NCBI RefSeq assembly: GCF_023715415.1
Contig: NZ_JAMBOB010000008.1
Span: 186,001 to 250,000 of the forward strand
Length of the DNA: 64,000 nt
Source: Neobacillus niacini
Lineage (GTDB): Bacteria; Bacillota; Bacilli; Bacillales; Cytobacillaceae
Reading direction: 5' to 3'
The position numbers and the translations under genes were made by a program. Below, one piece after another: positions 24,275-34,777 of the stretch. The notes beneath the pieces are model-generated. The model searched no databases, had not been told where the DNA came from, and saw only the letters and a program-made list of their open reading frames with translations. Every line of letters begins with the position of its first letter. Position 1 is the first letter of the stretch.

Positions 24275-26042
24275 ATTTGATGTGGATGAAGAGTTGGAAT
24301 CTCCATTTAGTTTTGTACAGCTTAAGCGGTTGATGGTTTATTTAAAGCCCTACAAGAAAAAGATTCTATTTACGGTGTTTATCATGTTGATTGCCAGTGG
24401 AGCAAACTTAATTGGACCGTATCTAATTAGTAAAGCCATTGACGAGGAGATTCCGAGTAAGGATATAGGCGGCTTAATGCTTCTTGCAGGTACTTACTTA
24501 ATTGCGATAATCATTACTGGAATATGTATGAAATATAAAATTAGAATGATGTCCCAGATTGGGCAAAGCGTCATCGTCCAGATAAGGAAAGACTTGTTTA
24601 CTCATTTACAAAAGTTATCCTTCACCTTTTATGACAGCAGACCACATGGGAAGATTTTGGTGAGAGTGGTAAACTACGTAAACTCCTTAAGTGATTTACT
24701 GTCGAATGGATTAATTAATTTAATTACTGACCTTTTCAGTCTTCTTGTGATTGTAGGCTTTATGTTAGCGATTGATGTAAAACTAACCCTGATGGCGATG
24801 ATTGGATTTCCAGTCCTTGCAGGTGTAATCCTGCTAATAAAAAATGCCCAGCGGAAGGCATGGCAAATGTTAAGCAACAAACAATCCAATATGAATGCTT
24901 ATATTCATGAAAGCATTAATGGTATTAAAGTGACGCAGGCTTTTACAAGGGAAGAAGAAAACAAACGGATTTTCAGTGAGGTATCAGATAGTTATAGAGG
25001 CTCGTGGATGAGGGCAGTGAGGATTCAGTTCCTGCTATGGCCATCGATTGAAAATATTTCAGTCCTGACGACCTCACTTATTTATGTTGTCGGCATCTCT
25101 CTGATTGGCAATGGAGTAACAGTTGGAGCATTGGTTGCCTTTGTTGGGTATATAGGAATGTTTTGGGCGCCTATTGCGAATATAGGGAACTTTTATAATG
25201 CCATCATTAATGCCACGGCATATTTAGAAAGAATATTTGAAATGATTGATGAAAAACCAACAGTTAAAGATCTTCCGATTGCTTCTAATCTCCCATTAAT
25301 AAAGGGTGAAGTGGAGTTCAAGGATGTTACCTTTGGGTATGAAGAAGGGGAAAAAATCCTTAAGAACATTCATCTAAGTGTGAATCCAGGAGAAACAATC
25401 GCTCTAGTCGGAGCTACTGGTTCAGGAAAGACAACGATTGTCAGTTTGCTTAGTCGTTTTTATGATGTAAGCAGTGGAAGAATTGAAATAGACGGAGTGG
25501 ATATTCAATCGGTAACCGTTGCCTCTCTCAGAAAGCAGATGGGGGTCATGCTTCAGGATCCTTTTATTTTCTCAGGAACGATTATGGATAATATCCGATA
25601 TGGACGGCTTGATGCTACAGATGAAGAAGTGATGGAAGCAGCGAAGGCTGTACAGGCGCATCCATTTATTAGTGGATTGTCTGAAGGGTATCAAACAGAG
25701 GTAAATGAAAGAGGCACAAGGCTTTCTACTGGCCAGAGACAGCTGATTTCATTTGCACGTGCGCTGTTAGCGGATCCGAAAATATTAATTCTTGATGAGG
25801 CAACATCCTCCATAGATACAGAAACGGAGCTAGCCTTACAAAAAGGACTTGAGACACTATTGTCAGGTAGAACGTCCTTTATTATTGCCCATCGTCTTTC
25901 CACCATACAGAATGCAAACCGTATTCTTGTAATCGATAAAGGCAGAATCATAGAAGAAGGTTCTCATAAAGAATTAATAGGTCAAAAAAGTACCTACTGG
26001 AAGCTGCATCAATCACAGCATCAATCCTTAGAAGTGGGATAA
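24261..26042 (+). CDS. Heterodimeric ABC exporter, half 2
   Basis: 593 residues. Same layout as the preceding subunit: six helices (about 30-330), Walker A GATGSGKTT, Walker B LILDEATSSID with the normal catalytic Glu, and H-loop AHRLS. Its signature reads LSTGQRQL instead of LSGGQ. Half 1 lacks the Glu and half 2 has the altered signature, so together they would form one degenerate and one working ATP site, the standard heterodimer arrangement. AGGAGGTGA lies 10 bases before the ATG inside the upstream gene. Confidence 0.92.
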   Translation: MARNKFDVDEELESPFSFVQLKRLMVYLKPYKKKILFTVFIMLIASGANLIGPYLISKAIDEEIPSKDIGGLMLLAGTYLIAIIITGICMKYKIRMMSQIGQSVIVQIRKDLFTHLQKLSFTFYDSRPHGKILVRVVNYVNSLSDLLSNGLINLITDLFSLLVIVGFMLAIDVKLTLMAMIGFPVLAGVILLIKNAQRKAWQMLSNKQSNMNAYIHESINGIKVTQAFTREEENKRIFSEVSDSYRGSWMRAVRIQFLLWPSIENISVLTTSLIYVVGISLIGNGVTVGALVAFVGYIGMFWAPIANIGNFYNAIINATAYLERIFEMIDEKPTVKDLPIASNLPLIKGEVEFKDVTFGYEEGEKILKNIHLSVNPGETIALVGATGSGKTTIVSLLSRFYDVSSGRIEIDGVDIQSVTVASLRKQMGVMLQDPFIFSGTIMDNIRYGRLDATDEEVMEAAKAVQAHPFISGLSEGYQTEVNERGTRLSTGQRQLISFARALLADPKILILDEATSSIDTETELALQKGLETLLSGRTSFIIAHRLSTIQNANRILVIDKGRIIEEGSHKELIGQKSTYWKLHQSQHQSLEVG

Positions 26043-26079
26043 ATAGCAGAGTCAAAGGAAAAACTAAGAAAACGAGGGA

Positions 26080-26112
26080 AAGGGCCTGAATGTATCAGGC
26101 TCTTTTGTTTTT
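26080..26112 (+). terminator. Terminator of the ABC exporter operon
   Basis: AGGGCCTGA and TCAGGCTCT pair (with G-T pairs) over a short loop, followed by TTTGTTTTTTT. Confidence 0.85.
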
Positions 26113-26115
26113 TTC

Positions 26116-26155
26116 TTTTACTATTTATTTTTAGTAAAAATTTTAGTAAAAATAA
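26116..26155 (+). promoter_or_regulatory. Putative GalR operator region before galK
   Basis: TTTTACTA-N8-TAGTAAAA (26116-26139) is a perfect inverted repeat. TTTTAGTAAAAA then occurs twice in direct repeat with a 12-base period (from 26129 and 26141). It sits about 65 bp before galK. The LacI-type regulator encoded as the last gene of this operon is the likely ligand. A TAGTAAA/TTTACTA repeat is also found at 54597-54621 in front of the sugar kinase gene. Confidence 0.55.
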
Positions 26156-26216
26156 TAGATTTATTTTACCCTAAGAGTTAAAATAAACGTATAGATAGAA
26201 TGATGGAGGGACGACA

Positions 26217-27398
26217 ATGAACATCACAAAGTTAACAACTACATTTAGAGAACTATTTGAGGGCCAGCCTGAGCAGGCATTCTTTGCTCCGGGGAGAATT
26301 AATTTAATTGGTGAACACACAGATTACAATGGCGGTCATGTCTTTCCATGTGCGATTACATATGGAACATATGCTGTTGCTAAGAAAAGGCAAGACCATT
26401 TAGTCCGTCTTTACTCCGTAAACTTTCCGAACAAAGAAATCATTGAATTTGATTTAACACAATTAGATTATGATAAGCAACATAATTGGGCTAATTATCC
26501 AAAAGGAATGATTCGTTATATAAAGGAAGCAGGCTATGATATTCCGCAAGGTTTTGAGTGTGTAATTGAAGGAAATATCCCAAATGGAGCAGGACTTTCA
26601 TCCTCCGCATCGATTGAGCTGCTGACTGGAGTGCTTTTAGATGGATTATTTAAATTAGGAATTCCTCGTCTGGATATGATTAAGCTTGGTAAAAGAGTTG
26701 AAAATGAGTTCATTGGTGTCAACAGTGGAATTATGGACCAATTTGCGATTGGAATGGGAAAAAAGGATGCTGGAATATTGCTTGATTGCCAGACATTGAA
26801 CTTCCAGTACGCTCCCATTAAGCTTGAAGGGTACAAGATTTTAATCATGAATACCAATAAGCGCAGAGAGCTGGCAGATTCCAAATACAATGAACGTCGT
26901 GGGGAATGTGAACAAGCTTTAGCACAGCTTCAGCAAAGACTTCCCATCCAAGCACTTGGACAGCTGACTGAAGCAGAGTTTGATGAAAATCAAAGCTTAC
27001 TAATGGACGAGACGGTCCGAAAGCGTGCGAAACATGCTGTGTATGAGAATGTAAGAACCCTAAAGGCTCTTGAAGAATTAGAGGCTGGGAATCTAGAGGC
27101 ATTTGGACAGTTAATGAATCAATCACATATTTCGCTGCGTGACGATTATGAAGTGACTGGGGTTGAACTAGACAGTTTAGTAGAAGCTGCTTGGAAACAG
27201 CCAGGTGTACTTGGTGCCCGCATGACAGGCGCTGGATTTGGGGGCTGTGCGATTGCAATCGTTGAAAATGAACAGGTTGACAGCTTTATTGCTAATGTTG
27301 GTGCAGCTTACCAGGACAAAATTGGATATTCTGCAGATTTCTATGTAGCAAGTATTGGCGATGGGGCAAAAGAAATTCATATGGGGGAATTTGAATGA
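26217..27398 (+). CDS. galK: Galactokinase
   Basis: 393 residues, GHMP kinase family. The galactokinase signature GRINLIGEHTDYNGG lies near residue 25, the ATP-binding PNGAGLSSSAS near 120 and the third motif GARMTGAGFGGC near 335. It phosphorylates alpha-D-galactose to galactose-1-phosphate, the first committed Leloir step. GGAGGGACGAC precedes the ATG. The galE start overlaps its stop by 4 bp. It heads a five-gene operon K-E-T-M-R that lacks its own sugar importer. Confidence 0.96.
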   Translation: MNITKLTTTFRELFEGQPEQAFFAPGRINLIGEHTDYNGGHVFPCAITYGTYAVAKKRQDHLVRLYSVNFPNKEIIEFDLTQLDYDKQHNWANYPKGMIRYIKEAGYDIPQGFECVIEGNIPNGAGLSSSASIELLTGVLLDGLFKLGIPRLDMIKLGKRVENEFIGVNSGIMDQFAIGMGKKDAGILLDCQTLNFQYAPIKLEGYKILIMNTNKRRELADSKYNERRGECEQALAQLQQRLPIQALGQLTEAEFDENQSLLMDETVRKRAKHAVYENVRTLKALEELEAGNLEAFGQLMNQSHISLRDDYEVTGVELDSLVEAAWKQPGVLGARMTGAGFGGCAIAIVENEQVDSFIANVGAAYQDKIGYSADFYVASIGDGAKEIHMGEFE

Positions 27399-28384
27399 GT
27401 ATTCTTGTTTTAGGCGGGGCTGGTTATGTTGGTTCTCATGCAGTTTACCAGCTAATTGATCAGGGGTCACAAGTGGTGGTTATCGATAATTTACAAACCG
27501 GCCATCGTGATGCCATTCATCCAAAAGCACATTTCTATGAAGGTGATATTCGCAGCCGTGAGTTTATGCGTTCTGTTTTTGAAAAAGAAAACATTGAAGC
27601 AATCCTGCATTTTGCCGCCAACTCTCTTGTTGGCGAATCGATGACGGAGCCCTTAAAGTACTATGATAACAATGTATTCGGTACACAAATTGTCCTCGAA
27701 ATGATGAAGGAATTTAATGTGAAGCCTATCATCTTTTCGTCGACAGCCGCGGTTTATGGTGAACAGAAGGTTGTCCCTATTACAGAAGATGCTCGGACAA
27801 TGCCAACGAACACCTATGGTGAAACAAAGCTTACAATGGAAAAAATGATTGCTTGGTGCGAAAGGGCATTTGACCTTAAATATGTTTCACTCCGATATTT
27901 TAACGTTGCTTCCGCAAGAAGCGGCGGGGAGATTGGAGAAGACCATAACCCTGAAACGCATTTAATTCCCGTTGTATTAGAGGCTGCGTTAGGAAAAAGA
28001 CCGGCGGTAACGGTCTTTGGTCAAGATTATGATACGGCCGATGGGACCTGCGTCCGAGATTACATTCATGTTGAAGACTTAATTGATGCACATCTTCTTG
28101 CACTAAGCTATTTGCAAAATGGCGGGAAAAGTAATGTATTTAATCTTGGCAGCAGTCAGGGATTTTCGGTAAAAGAAATTATCGAAACAGCTAAAGAAGT
28201 AACAGGTATTGATATTCCTGTTCAATTCGGTGAACGCCGTTCTGGCGACCCTAGTACGTTAATTGCCTCATCAGAAAAAGCCAGAGGTGTACTTGGGTGG
28301 AATCCAACTAGAACCTCCATACACCAAATCATCAGCGATGCGTGGAACTGGCATCAGCATCATCCCGATGGATATGAGAGGTGA
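27395..28384 (+). CDS. galE: UDP-glucose 4-epimerase
   Basis: 329 residues, extended SDR. It has the N-terminal Rossmann motif GGAGYVGSH, catalytic Tyr141 and Lys145 in YGETK, the serine of FSSTAAVYG, and GDPSTLIASSEKARGVLGW near the end, all standard for GalE. It interconverts UDP-galactose and UDP-glucose using bound NAD. It is translationally coupled to galK by an ATGA overlap. Confidence 0.95.
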   Translation: MSILVLGGAGYVGSHAVYQLIDQGSQVVVIDNLQTGHRDAIHPKAHFYEGDIRSREFMRSVFEKENIEAILHFAANSLVGESMTEPLKYYDNNVFGTQIVLEMMKEFNVKPIIFSSTAAVYGEQKVVPITEDARTMPTNTYGETKLTMEKMIAWCERAFDLKYVSLRYFNVASARSGGEIGEDHNPETHLIPVVLEAALGKRPAVTVFGQDYDTADGTCVRDYIHVEDLIDAHLLALSYLQNGGKSNVFNLGSSQGFSVKEIIETAKEVTGIDIPVQFGERRSGDPSTLIASSEKARGVLGWNPTRTSIHQIISDAWNWHQHHPDGYER

Positions 28385-28389
28385 ACGGT

Positions 28390-29871
28390 ATGATCAATCA
28401 ACTAATTCAACAATTAATCAATCAAGCCCTTGCAGTAAAATTAATAGAGACTGAGGATGAAATTTACGCTCGCAATCAAATTCTTTCACTCTTGCGTTTA
28501 GTTGAGTTTAAGGAATGTGCTACAGAGACTAATGTGGAAATTCCAGATTTACTTGATCAGATTGTTGAGTACGCCTGTCAACAAGGGATTATAGAAGAAA
28601 TTTTTGATGAAAAAGAGATTTTTGCAAGTAAAATCATGAATTGCTTTATGGCACGTCCATCAACGGTTAATCAACAATTTAACGAAAAATATAAACAAAA
28701 TCCGCAAATTGCGACAGCGTTTTTTTATGAATTAAGTAAAAATAGTAACTATATCCAGATGAAGCGGATTCGCAATAATATAGAGTACAAGGTTAACACG
28801 GACTATGGTGAACTGGACATTACCATAAATCTATCGAAACCAGAAAAGGACCCTAAAAGTATTGAACTGGAACGTGCTGTGGCAAAAACTGATTATCCTA
28901 AATGTTTGCTATGTGTTGAAAATGAAGGGTATGCAGGAAGAATAGGTCACCCGGCGCGCTCGAATCACCGCATGATCCGGATAAATCTTTTAGAGGAGAA
29001 TTGGTTTTTACAGTATTCTCCTTACGTCTACTATAATGAACATTGTATTGTTTTGTCTGAGGAACATAGGGATATGAAGATTACTTCGGCGGCCTTCAAG
29101 CGTCTTTTAAACTTTGTCGAGCAGTTTCCACATTATTTTGTCGGCTCCAATGCTGACTTGCCGATTGTCGGTGGTTCCATTTTGTCCCACGATCATTATC
29201 AGGGCGGGCATTATGAATTTGCGATGGCAAAAGCGGAGGATGATTGGAACTTTGAGTTAGAAAAGTTCCCGAATGTTCATGGTTCTGTTGTTAAATGGCC
29301 TATGTCTGTCATTCGGTTACGCTCAAAGGAAATTGAACACCTTGTAGAAGCGGGTGAGCATATTTTAACGGAATGGAGAAATTACAGCGATGAAGCAGTA
29401 GGAATCCATGCAAAAACAGACGATACTCCCCACAATACGATTACACCTATTGCACGTAAGAAAGAGGATTTATATGAATTAGATTTAGTTCTACGGAACA
29501 ATGTGACAAGTGAGGAACATCCACTTGGAATTTTTCATCCACATCAGGACGTTCATCATATTAAGAAGGAAAATATCGGGCTAATCGAAGTAATGGGGCT
29601 TGCTGTATTACCAGCACGCTTAAAGGCTGAACTTAAAGAGGTTGAAAAGTATATTCTAGGAAAAAACGATAGTGTTGCTGATTACCATATGGATTGGGCA
29701 CAAGTTTTAAAAGAAGAATATCAAGCTGTGGCAACAGATTCAAACGTAGAAGCAATTGTAAGAGAAGAGACTGGTAAGAAGTTTTTAAGATGCTTAGAAG
29801 ATGCTGGTGTTTATAAGAGAAATGAAGAGGGAAAAGCCGGATTCAAACGCTTCATCTCGTCTTTATCATAG
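28390..29871 (+). CDS. galT: UDP-glucose:hexose-1-phosphate uridylyltransferase, class II
   Basis: About 493 residues, the long Gram-positive type of GalT and not the ~350-residue HIT-type enzyme. Recognisable segments are CLLCVENEGYAGRIGHPARSNHR, GSNADLPIVGGSILSHDHYQGG and the histidine-rich HPHQDVHHIKKENIGLIEVMG. It exchanges UMP between UDP-glucose and galactose-1-phosphate. A GTG lies at 28381, but AGAGGTGA is better spaced from the ATG at 28390. A 74-bp gap to galM follows with no terminator seen. Confidence 0.94.
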   Translation: MINQLIQQLINQALAVKLIETEDEIYARNQILSLLRLVEFKECATETNVEIPDLLDQIVEYACQQGIIEEIFDEKEIFASKIMNCFMARPSTVNQQFNEKYKQNPQIATAFFYELSKNSNYIQMKRIRNNIEYKVNTDYGELDITINLSKPEKDPKSIELERAVAKTDYPKCLLCVENEGYAGRIGHPARSNHRMIRINLLEENWFLQYSPYVYYNEHCIVLSEEHRDMKITSAAFKRLLNFVEQFPHYFVGSNADLPIVGGSILSHDHYQGGHYEFAMAKAEDDWNFELEKFPNVHGSVVKWPMSVIRLRSKEIEHLVEAGEHILTEWRNYSDEAVGIHAKTDDTPHNTITPIARKKEDLYELDLVLRNNVTSEEHPLGIFHPHQDVHHIKKENIGLIEVMGLAVLPARLKAELKEVEKYILGKNDSVADYHMDWAQVLKEEYQAVATDSNVEAIVREETGKKFLRCLEDAGVYKRNEEGKAGFKRFISSLS

Positions 29872-29945
29872 GTTACGAATAAGCTGACATCGAGATTGGC
29901 ATAGGTGCTTATATTTTTGAAGTGAACTAATGGAGTGGAAAAAGA

Positions 29946-31004
29946 ATGAAAATAATAGATAAAGTATTCGGTAGATATCATGATGAGCAAGTAATGGAGT
30001 ATACCCTTGTCAACGATTCAGGCATGTCTGTATCATGCCTGAATTACGGTTGTATCATTACCAAAATAATGGCCCCTGACCGCAATGGTACCATTGAAAA
30101 TGTCGTGCTTGGATTTGAGAACCTAGAAGATTATATTGATTTGGCTCCATATTTTGGCTCGGTTGTCGGTCGAGTCGCTGGAAGAATCAGCAACTCACAG
30201 TTTGAACTAGATGGGGAAGTTTATCGGGTGACCCCTAATGAGGAACCAAACCATCTTCATGGTGGTAAGAAAGGCTTTAACTGTGTTATTTGGAAAGCGG
30301 AAAGTATGGAAACGGAGAATGGTGTTGGGGTGAAATTTTTCTATAGAAGCTTGGATGGAGAAGAAGGCTATCCTGGAAATTTGGATACGACCATTGTCTA
30401 CCTTTTAAATAATCAAAATGAACTGAGCATTTCTTATGAAGCGGTAACAGATCAAAAAACAATCGTAAATTTAACGAATCATTCTTATTTTAATTTAAGC
30501 GGAAATATAAAGAGAGATTGTTCCGAGCATATCTTACAATTAGAAAGCAACCGCTTTTTAGAGCTTGGATCAGATTTAATCCCTACGGGAAGAATGATTG
30601 AATCTAATAATACCCCTTTTGACTTTCATCATGGTCGTTTGTTGAAGACGGGTATGAAATCCGCTCATCCACAAAATGCGCTTGCGGGTAACGGGTATGA
30701 CCATCCGCTTCTTTTTACAAAAAAGGGAGAAAATACAGTGGCGTTAAGTGAAAAAGAGAGTGGCCGGACATTGTTGGTTACTACAGATCAGCCTTGCGTG
30801 GTTCTTTATACAGCAAATCAACTGGAAGGTCCTTTTTCAATAGCTGGTGTTCGAGCAAGGAATTATTTAGGGGTGTGTCTAGAAACACAAGGACTGCCAG
30901 ATGCTATTAACCACACAAATTTTCCAAGCATTGTTTTAAACCCAGAGGAAGTATATAAAGCCACAACAAAATATCGCTTTTTTTCGAATACAATAGGAGT
31001 TTGA
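29946..31004 (+). CDS. galM: Aldose 1-epimerase (mutarotase)
   Basis: 352 residues. GalM fold with the substrate histidines in PNHLHGG and LTNHSYFNLSG and the catalytic glutamate in CLETQGLPDAINH. It converts beta-galactose, the form released by many galactosidases, into the alpha anomer used by GalK. GGAGTGG precedes the ATG. The regulator gene follows after 3 bp. Confidence 0.94.
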   Translation: MKIIDKVFGRYHDEQVMEYTLVNDSGMSVSCLNYGCIITKIMAPDRNGTIENVVLGFENLEDYIDLAPYFGSVVGRVAGRISNSQFELDGEVYRVTPNEEPNHLHGGKKGFNCVIWKAESMETENGVGVKFFYRSLDGEEGYPGNLDTTIVYLLNNQNELSISYEAVTDQKTIVNLTNHSYFNLSGNIKRDCSEHILQLESNRFLELGSDLIPTGRMIESNNTPFDFHHGRLLKTGMKSAHPQNALAGNGYDHPLLFTKKGENTVALSEKESGRTLLVTTDQPCVVLYTANQLEGPFSIAGVRARNYLGVCLETQGLPDAINHTNFPSIVLNPEEVYKATTKYRFFSNTIGV

Positions 31005-31007
31005 TGA

Positions 31008-31997
<990 letters not shown>

Positions 31998-32028
31998 GAG
32001 GAGAAATTATAAAAGGGTGTGAAGTTCC

Positions 32029-32787
32029 ATGTGTCTAATATTGTTTGCTTACAAGGTACATCCAAAATATAAATTAATGGTTGCTGCAAATCGAGATGAG
32101 TTTTATCAGAGACCGACGGCACCTATTCATTTTTGGGAAGACGATCCGGAAGTCCTTGCCGGAAGGGATTTAGAGAAAATGGGTACTTGGATGGGTGTTA
32201 CCAAATCGGGGAGGTTTGCGGCACTAACCAATTTTCGAAACCCAAAGGAAGTTATCGAGGGAAAACGCTCCAGAGGAGAATTAGTGGCAAATGCCCTGCA
32301 GTACAAAGGTGATATCAGGGAGTATATTGAGAGTTTAGGTAGAAATCATGACGCATATCCTGGATACAATCTGGTAGCGGGGGATGGTGATGAGCTCTAC
32401 TATTATTCCAATATTGGTCAAGAATTAAAAAAGATGTCACCAGGTATCTATGGGGTCAGCAACCATTTGCTTAATACAGAATGGCCAAAAGTCCAAGCTG
32501 GCAAAGAAGGGTTAGCTGATATTTTGATTCGTAATCAAGAGGATTATGTTGAGCCTCTTTTAACACTACTTCAAAAAGCAGATCAGGCACCAGATGAAAA
32601 ACTACCTCAAACGGGGGTTTCATTAGAATTGGAAAGAATGCTTTCGCCGATGTTTATCAAAAGTGAAGGATATGGGACAAGGAGTTCGACGGTTTTATTA
32701 ATGGAGGAAAAAGAGATTCACTATGTAGAACGAGTTTTTTCTTTTAACGAGGTAAATACTCAAAAATATACAATAGAGTTGAAATAA
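32029..32787 (+). CDS. NRDE/TANGO2-family protein
   Basis: 252 residues. It begins MCLILFAYKVHP with NRDEFYQRPT near residue 22 and later TWMGVTKSGRFAALTNFR, the defining NRDE/TANGO2 pattern. Cys2 would become N-terminal after methionine removal, as in N-terminal nucleophile hydrolases. Eukaryotic TANGO2 has been linked to Golgi organisation and lipid or heme handling; the bacterial role is not settled. It sits alone after galR, with no terminator visible between them. Two 20-bp palindromes follow its stop. Confidence 0.88.
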   Translation: MCLILFAYKVHPKYKLMVAANRDEFYQRPTAPIHFWEDDPEVLAGRDLEKMGTWMGVTKSGRFAALTNFRNPKEVIEGKRSRGELVANALQYKGDIREYIESLGRNHDAYPGYNLVAGDGDELYYYSNIGQELKKMSPGIYGVSNHLLNTEWPKVQAGKEGLADILIRNQEDYVEPLLTLLQKADQAPDEKLPQTGVSLELERMLSPMFIKSEGYGTRSSTVLLMEEKEIHYVERVFSFNEVNTQKYTIELK

Positions 32788-32791
32788 ATAA

Positions 32792-32844
32792 CTAATCAAA
32801 CGTTTGATTAGATGTGTTGCTAAACTAATCAAACGTTTGATTAA
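32792..32844. repeat. Tandem pair of 20-bp palindromes, copies B and C
   Basis: CTAATCAAACGTTTGATTAG (32792-32811) is identical to the copy at 8242-8261. A second copy at 32825-32844 differs only in its last base. Their centres are 33 bp apart, near three helical turns, so two dimers could bind the same DNA face. The pair lies between convergent genes. Confidence 0.8.
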
Positions 32845-32869
32845 TAAAATTCACACAGGAAAACGATGC

Positions 32870-33040
32870 CTAGGATTCAGCAGAATCCTTATTGATAGCC
32901 TTATCAGATTCCACTTTTTTAGTCCCTTTGCTGACATAAGGTTTAGCATTTTTAGCTTTTTTAGCACCGACCTGCCAACGATTCCAGCCTTTCTTACCTG
33001 TTCCTCTGCCTATTCCACTTTTCGCTTTTGCCTTTGGCAT
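32870..33040 (-). CDS. Small Lys-rich basic protein (DUF3934-like)
   Basis: 56 residues, found by reading the minus strand. It begins MPKAKAKSGIGRGTGKKGWN, continues RWQVGAKKAKNAKPY and ends in a charged tail. The GRGTGKKGWNRWQ core resembles the small Bacillus DUF3934 family as I remember it. GGAG lies 7 bases before the ATG. It is strongly basic and could bind nucleic acid, which is inference. It is convergent with the NRDE gene across the tandem palindromes. Confidence 0.7.
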   Translation of the reverse strand: MPKAKAKSGIGRGTGKKGWNRWQVGAKKAKNAKPYVSKGTKKVESDKAINKDSAES

Positions 33041-33085
33041 CTAACCACTCCATCATAATTGAAAACAGGCTTTTACCGAGAAAGG

Positions 33086-33328
33086 TTATTGAGTTTTGTC
33101 CTCAAAAAAACCTAACGCATATTTAATACCCTCTTCAATTTCATTTGTATCATAACCTTGTAAATCTTCGTGCGTAATTTCCAGGGTTGTTCTTGATAAT
33201 GAATAGCCGCTGTCTAAATTAATATCAAGAAGGACCTCAAACCCATTTGCGGTATTCTTAATATCAATAATATCATAATCAAGTATAGGTGCTCCCGTTT
33301 GGTACGCTAATGGTTCTAACTCTGACAT
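33086..33328 (-). CDS. Small acidic hypothetical protein
   Basis: 80 residues from the ATG preceded by GGGGGTG (MSELEPLAYQTGAPILDYD...). A longer reading frame extends upstream, but its first 42 residues have no ribosome-binding site and look non-coding. The protein is acidic (TLEITHEDLQGYDTNEIEEG) with alternating short strands and no membrane segment. I do not recognise it. It is transcribed towards the small basic protein gene at 32870-33040. Confidence 0.6.
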   Translation of the reverse strand: MSELEPLAYQTGAPILDYDIIDIKNTANGFEVLLDINLDSGYSLSRTTLEITHEDLQGYDTNEIEEGIKYALGFFEDKTQ

Positions 33329-33543
33329 TACCACACCCCCATCATTAGTTCTAGTCAACATTCGAACATAGGTTATACAAAAAGGGTAAAATATAAACAT
33401 TTTTTTGTGAGCTTTACGTAACGATAAAAAATTGATACTTTGTCTAATGTTCAATAGGTATAATTAATATTAACTGAATATTTACATAAATATACTACTA
33501 GGCTCCCTGACTTAACTACCACCATTTAAAAGGAGAGATGGGT

Positions 33544-34776
33544 ATGCAGCGGCAAAAGCTTTTAATTAATGGCGAGAGATTAAAGAATGAGCTTGAACGG
33601 TTTGCGAACTTTGGCAGAACAGAAAAAAATGGCGTAACCCGGTTGTCATTATCGGAGGAAGATCGGGCAGCTAGAGATTTTTTTCAATCATGCTGTGAGG
33701 AACTAGGCTTAACAGTTAAGGTTGACGATATGGGCTGTATGTATGCAACACTAGACGGAGTGGAGAATAAACCTCCCATCCTAATTGGCTCCCATTTGGA
33801 TTCAGTTAAAAAGGGCGGCAGATTTGATGGTGTGCTTGGGGTATTAGCCGGTTTAGAGGTAGTTAGAACGTTAGTGGAAAATAAAATTAAGCCTCGTGTC
33901 CCGATAACGATTGTTAATTTTACAAATGAAGAGGGTGCGAGGTTCGAGCCTTCAATGATGGCATCAGGCGTACTTTCAGGTAAATTTGATAAGAATGTAA
34001 TGGTGAAAAAGAAAGATTCTGCGGGGATTACGTTTGAGGAAGCACTTAAAGAGATTGGATACGAAGGGGAAGTAGAGAATCGTCTAAAAGAGGGTACTGC
34101 TTTCTTAGAATTGCATATTGAACAAGGTCCGATTCTTGAAAAAGAAGCCCTTTCTATAGGCGTTGTGGAATGTGTGGTAGGTATGGCCTGCTTTGACATT
34201 GAAATAACAGGTGAATCTGATCATGCTGGAACGACACCGATGAGTATGAGAAGAGATGCTCTTTTTGCCGCAAATAACCTGATTAATGAAATCCGCAGGG
34301 TATTAGGTTCATTAGATGAAGAGTTGGTATTTACCATCGGCAGGGTAAACGTATATCCGAGTATTCATACTGTTATTCCAAATAAGGTTGTATTTTCCTT
34401 AGAGGCAAGACATAAAAACCCAGAAATGGTTCGTACGTTTAAAGACTTTGTTGAAAATCTTCCAAACCTAGGATTAGACGAGGGCTGTGAAGTAAAAACA
34501 ACCAAGCTATGGGAGCGAGATACCGTTTGGTTTGATACCGATATTGTTCATCAATTAGAAAAGTCTGCACAGTCACTAGGGTATAGCAATAAAAGAATGG
34601 TCTCGGGTGCTGGACATGATGCTCAATTTATTGCCAGTCTTGTTCCTACTGCAATGCTGTTTGTACCAAGTTTTAATGGGAAAAGCCATTGTGAAGAAGA
34701 GTTGACCTCGTGGGAAGAATGTGAAAAAGGGGTAAACGTTCTATTAGATACTATTTTAGCTTTACTATCGAAATAA
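33544..34776 (+). CDS. M20-family amidohydrolase (N-carbamoyl-L-amino acid hydrolase / allantoate amidohydrolase type)
   Basis: About 410 residues. Metal-binding motifs include GSHLDSV (His, Asp), TNEEGARF (Glu), LHIEQGP (His) and the C-terminal SGAGHDAQF and SFNGKSHCEEE. The dimerisation domain insert includes VGMACFDIEITGESDHAGTTPM. This pattern defines the hydantoinase/carbamoylase branch of M20. Substrates could be N-carbamoyl amino acids, allantoate or ureidoglycolate; no purine-degradation genes lie nearby to decide. An ATG occurs at 33538, but AAAGGAGAG is better spaced from the ATG at 33544. It has its own terminator. Confidence 0.85.
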   Translation: MQRQKLLINGERLKNELERFANFGRTEKNGVTRLSLSEEDRAARDFFQSCCEELGLTVKVDDMGCMYATLDGVENKPPILIGSHLDSVKKGGRFDGVLGVLAGLEVVRTLVENKIKPRVPITIVNFTNEEGARFEPSMMASGVLSGKFDKNVMVKKKDSAGITFEEALKEIGYEGEVENRLKEGTAFLELHIEQGPILEKEALSIGVVECVVGMACFDIEITGESDHAGTTPMSMRRDALFAANNLINEIRRVLGSLDEELVFTIGRVNVYPSIHTVIPNKVVFSLEARHKNPEMVRTFKDFVENLPNLGLDEGCEVKTTKLWERDTVWFDTDIVHQLEKSAQSLGYSNKRMVSGAGHDAQFIASLVPTAMLFVPSFNGKSHCEEELTSWEECEKGVNVLLDTILALLSK

Positions 34777-34777
34777 A

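Noticed and set aside
32804..33058. Plus-strand open frame of 84 codons
   Set aside because: It runs antisense to the well-supported 56-residue basic protein gene, starts inside the palindrome and lacks a ribosome-binding site.
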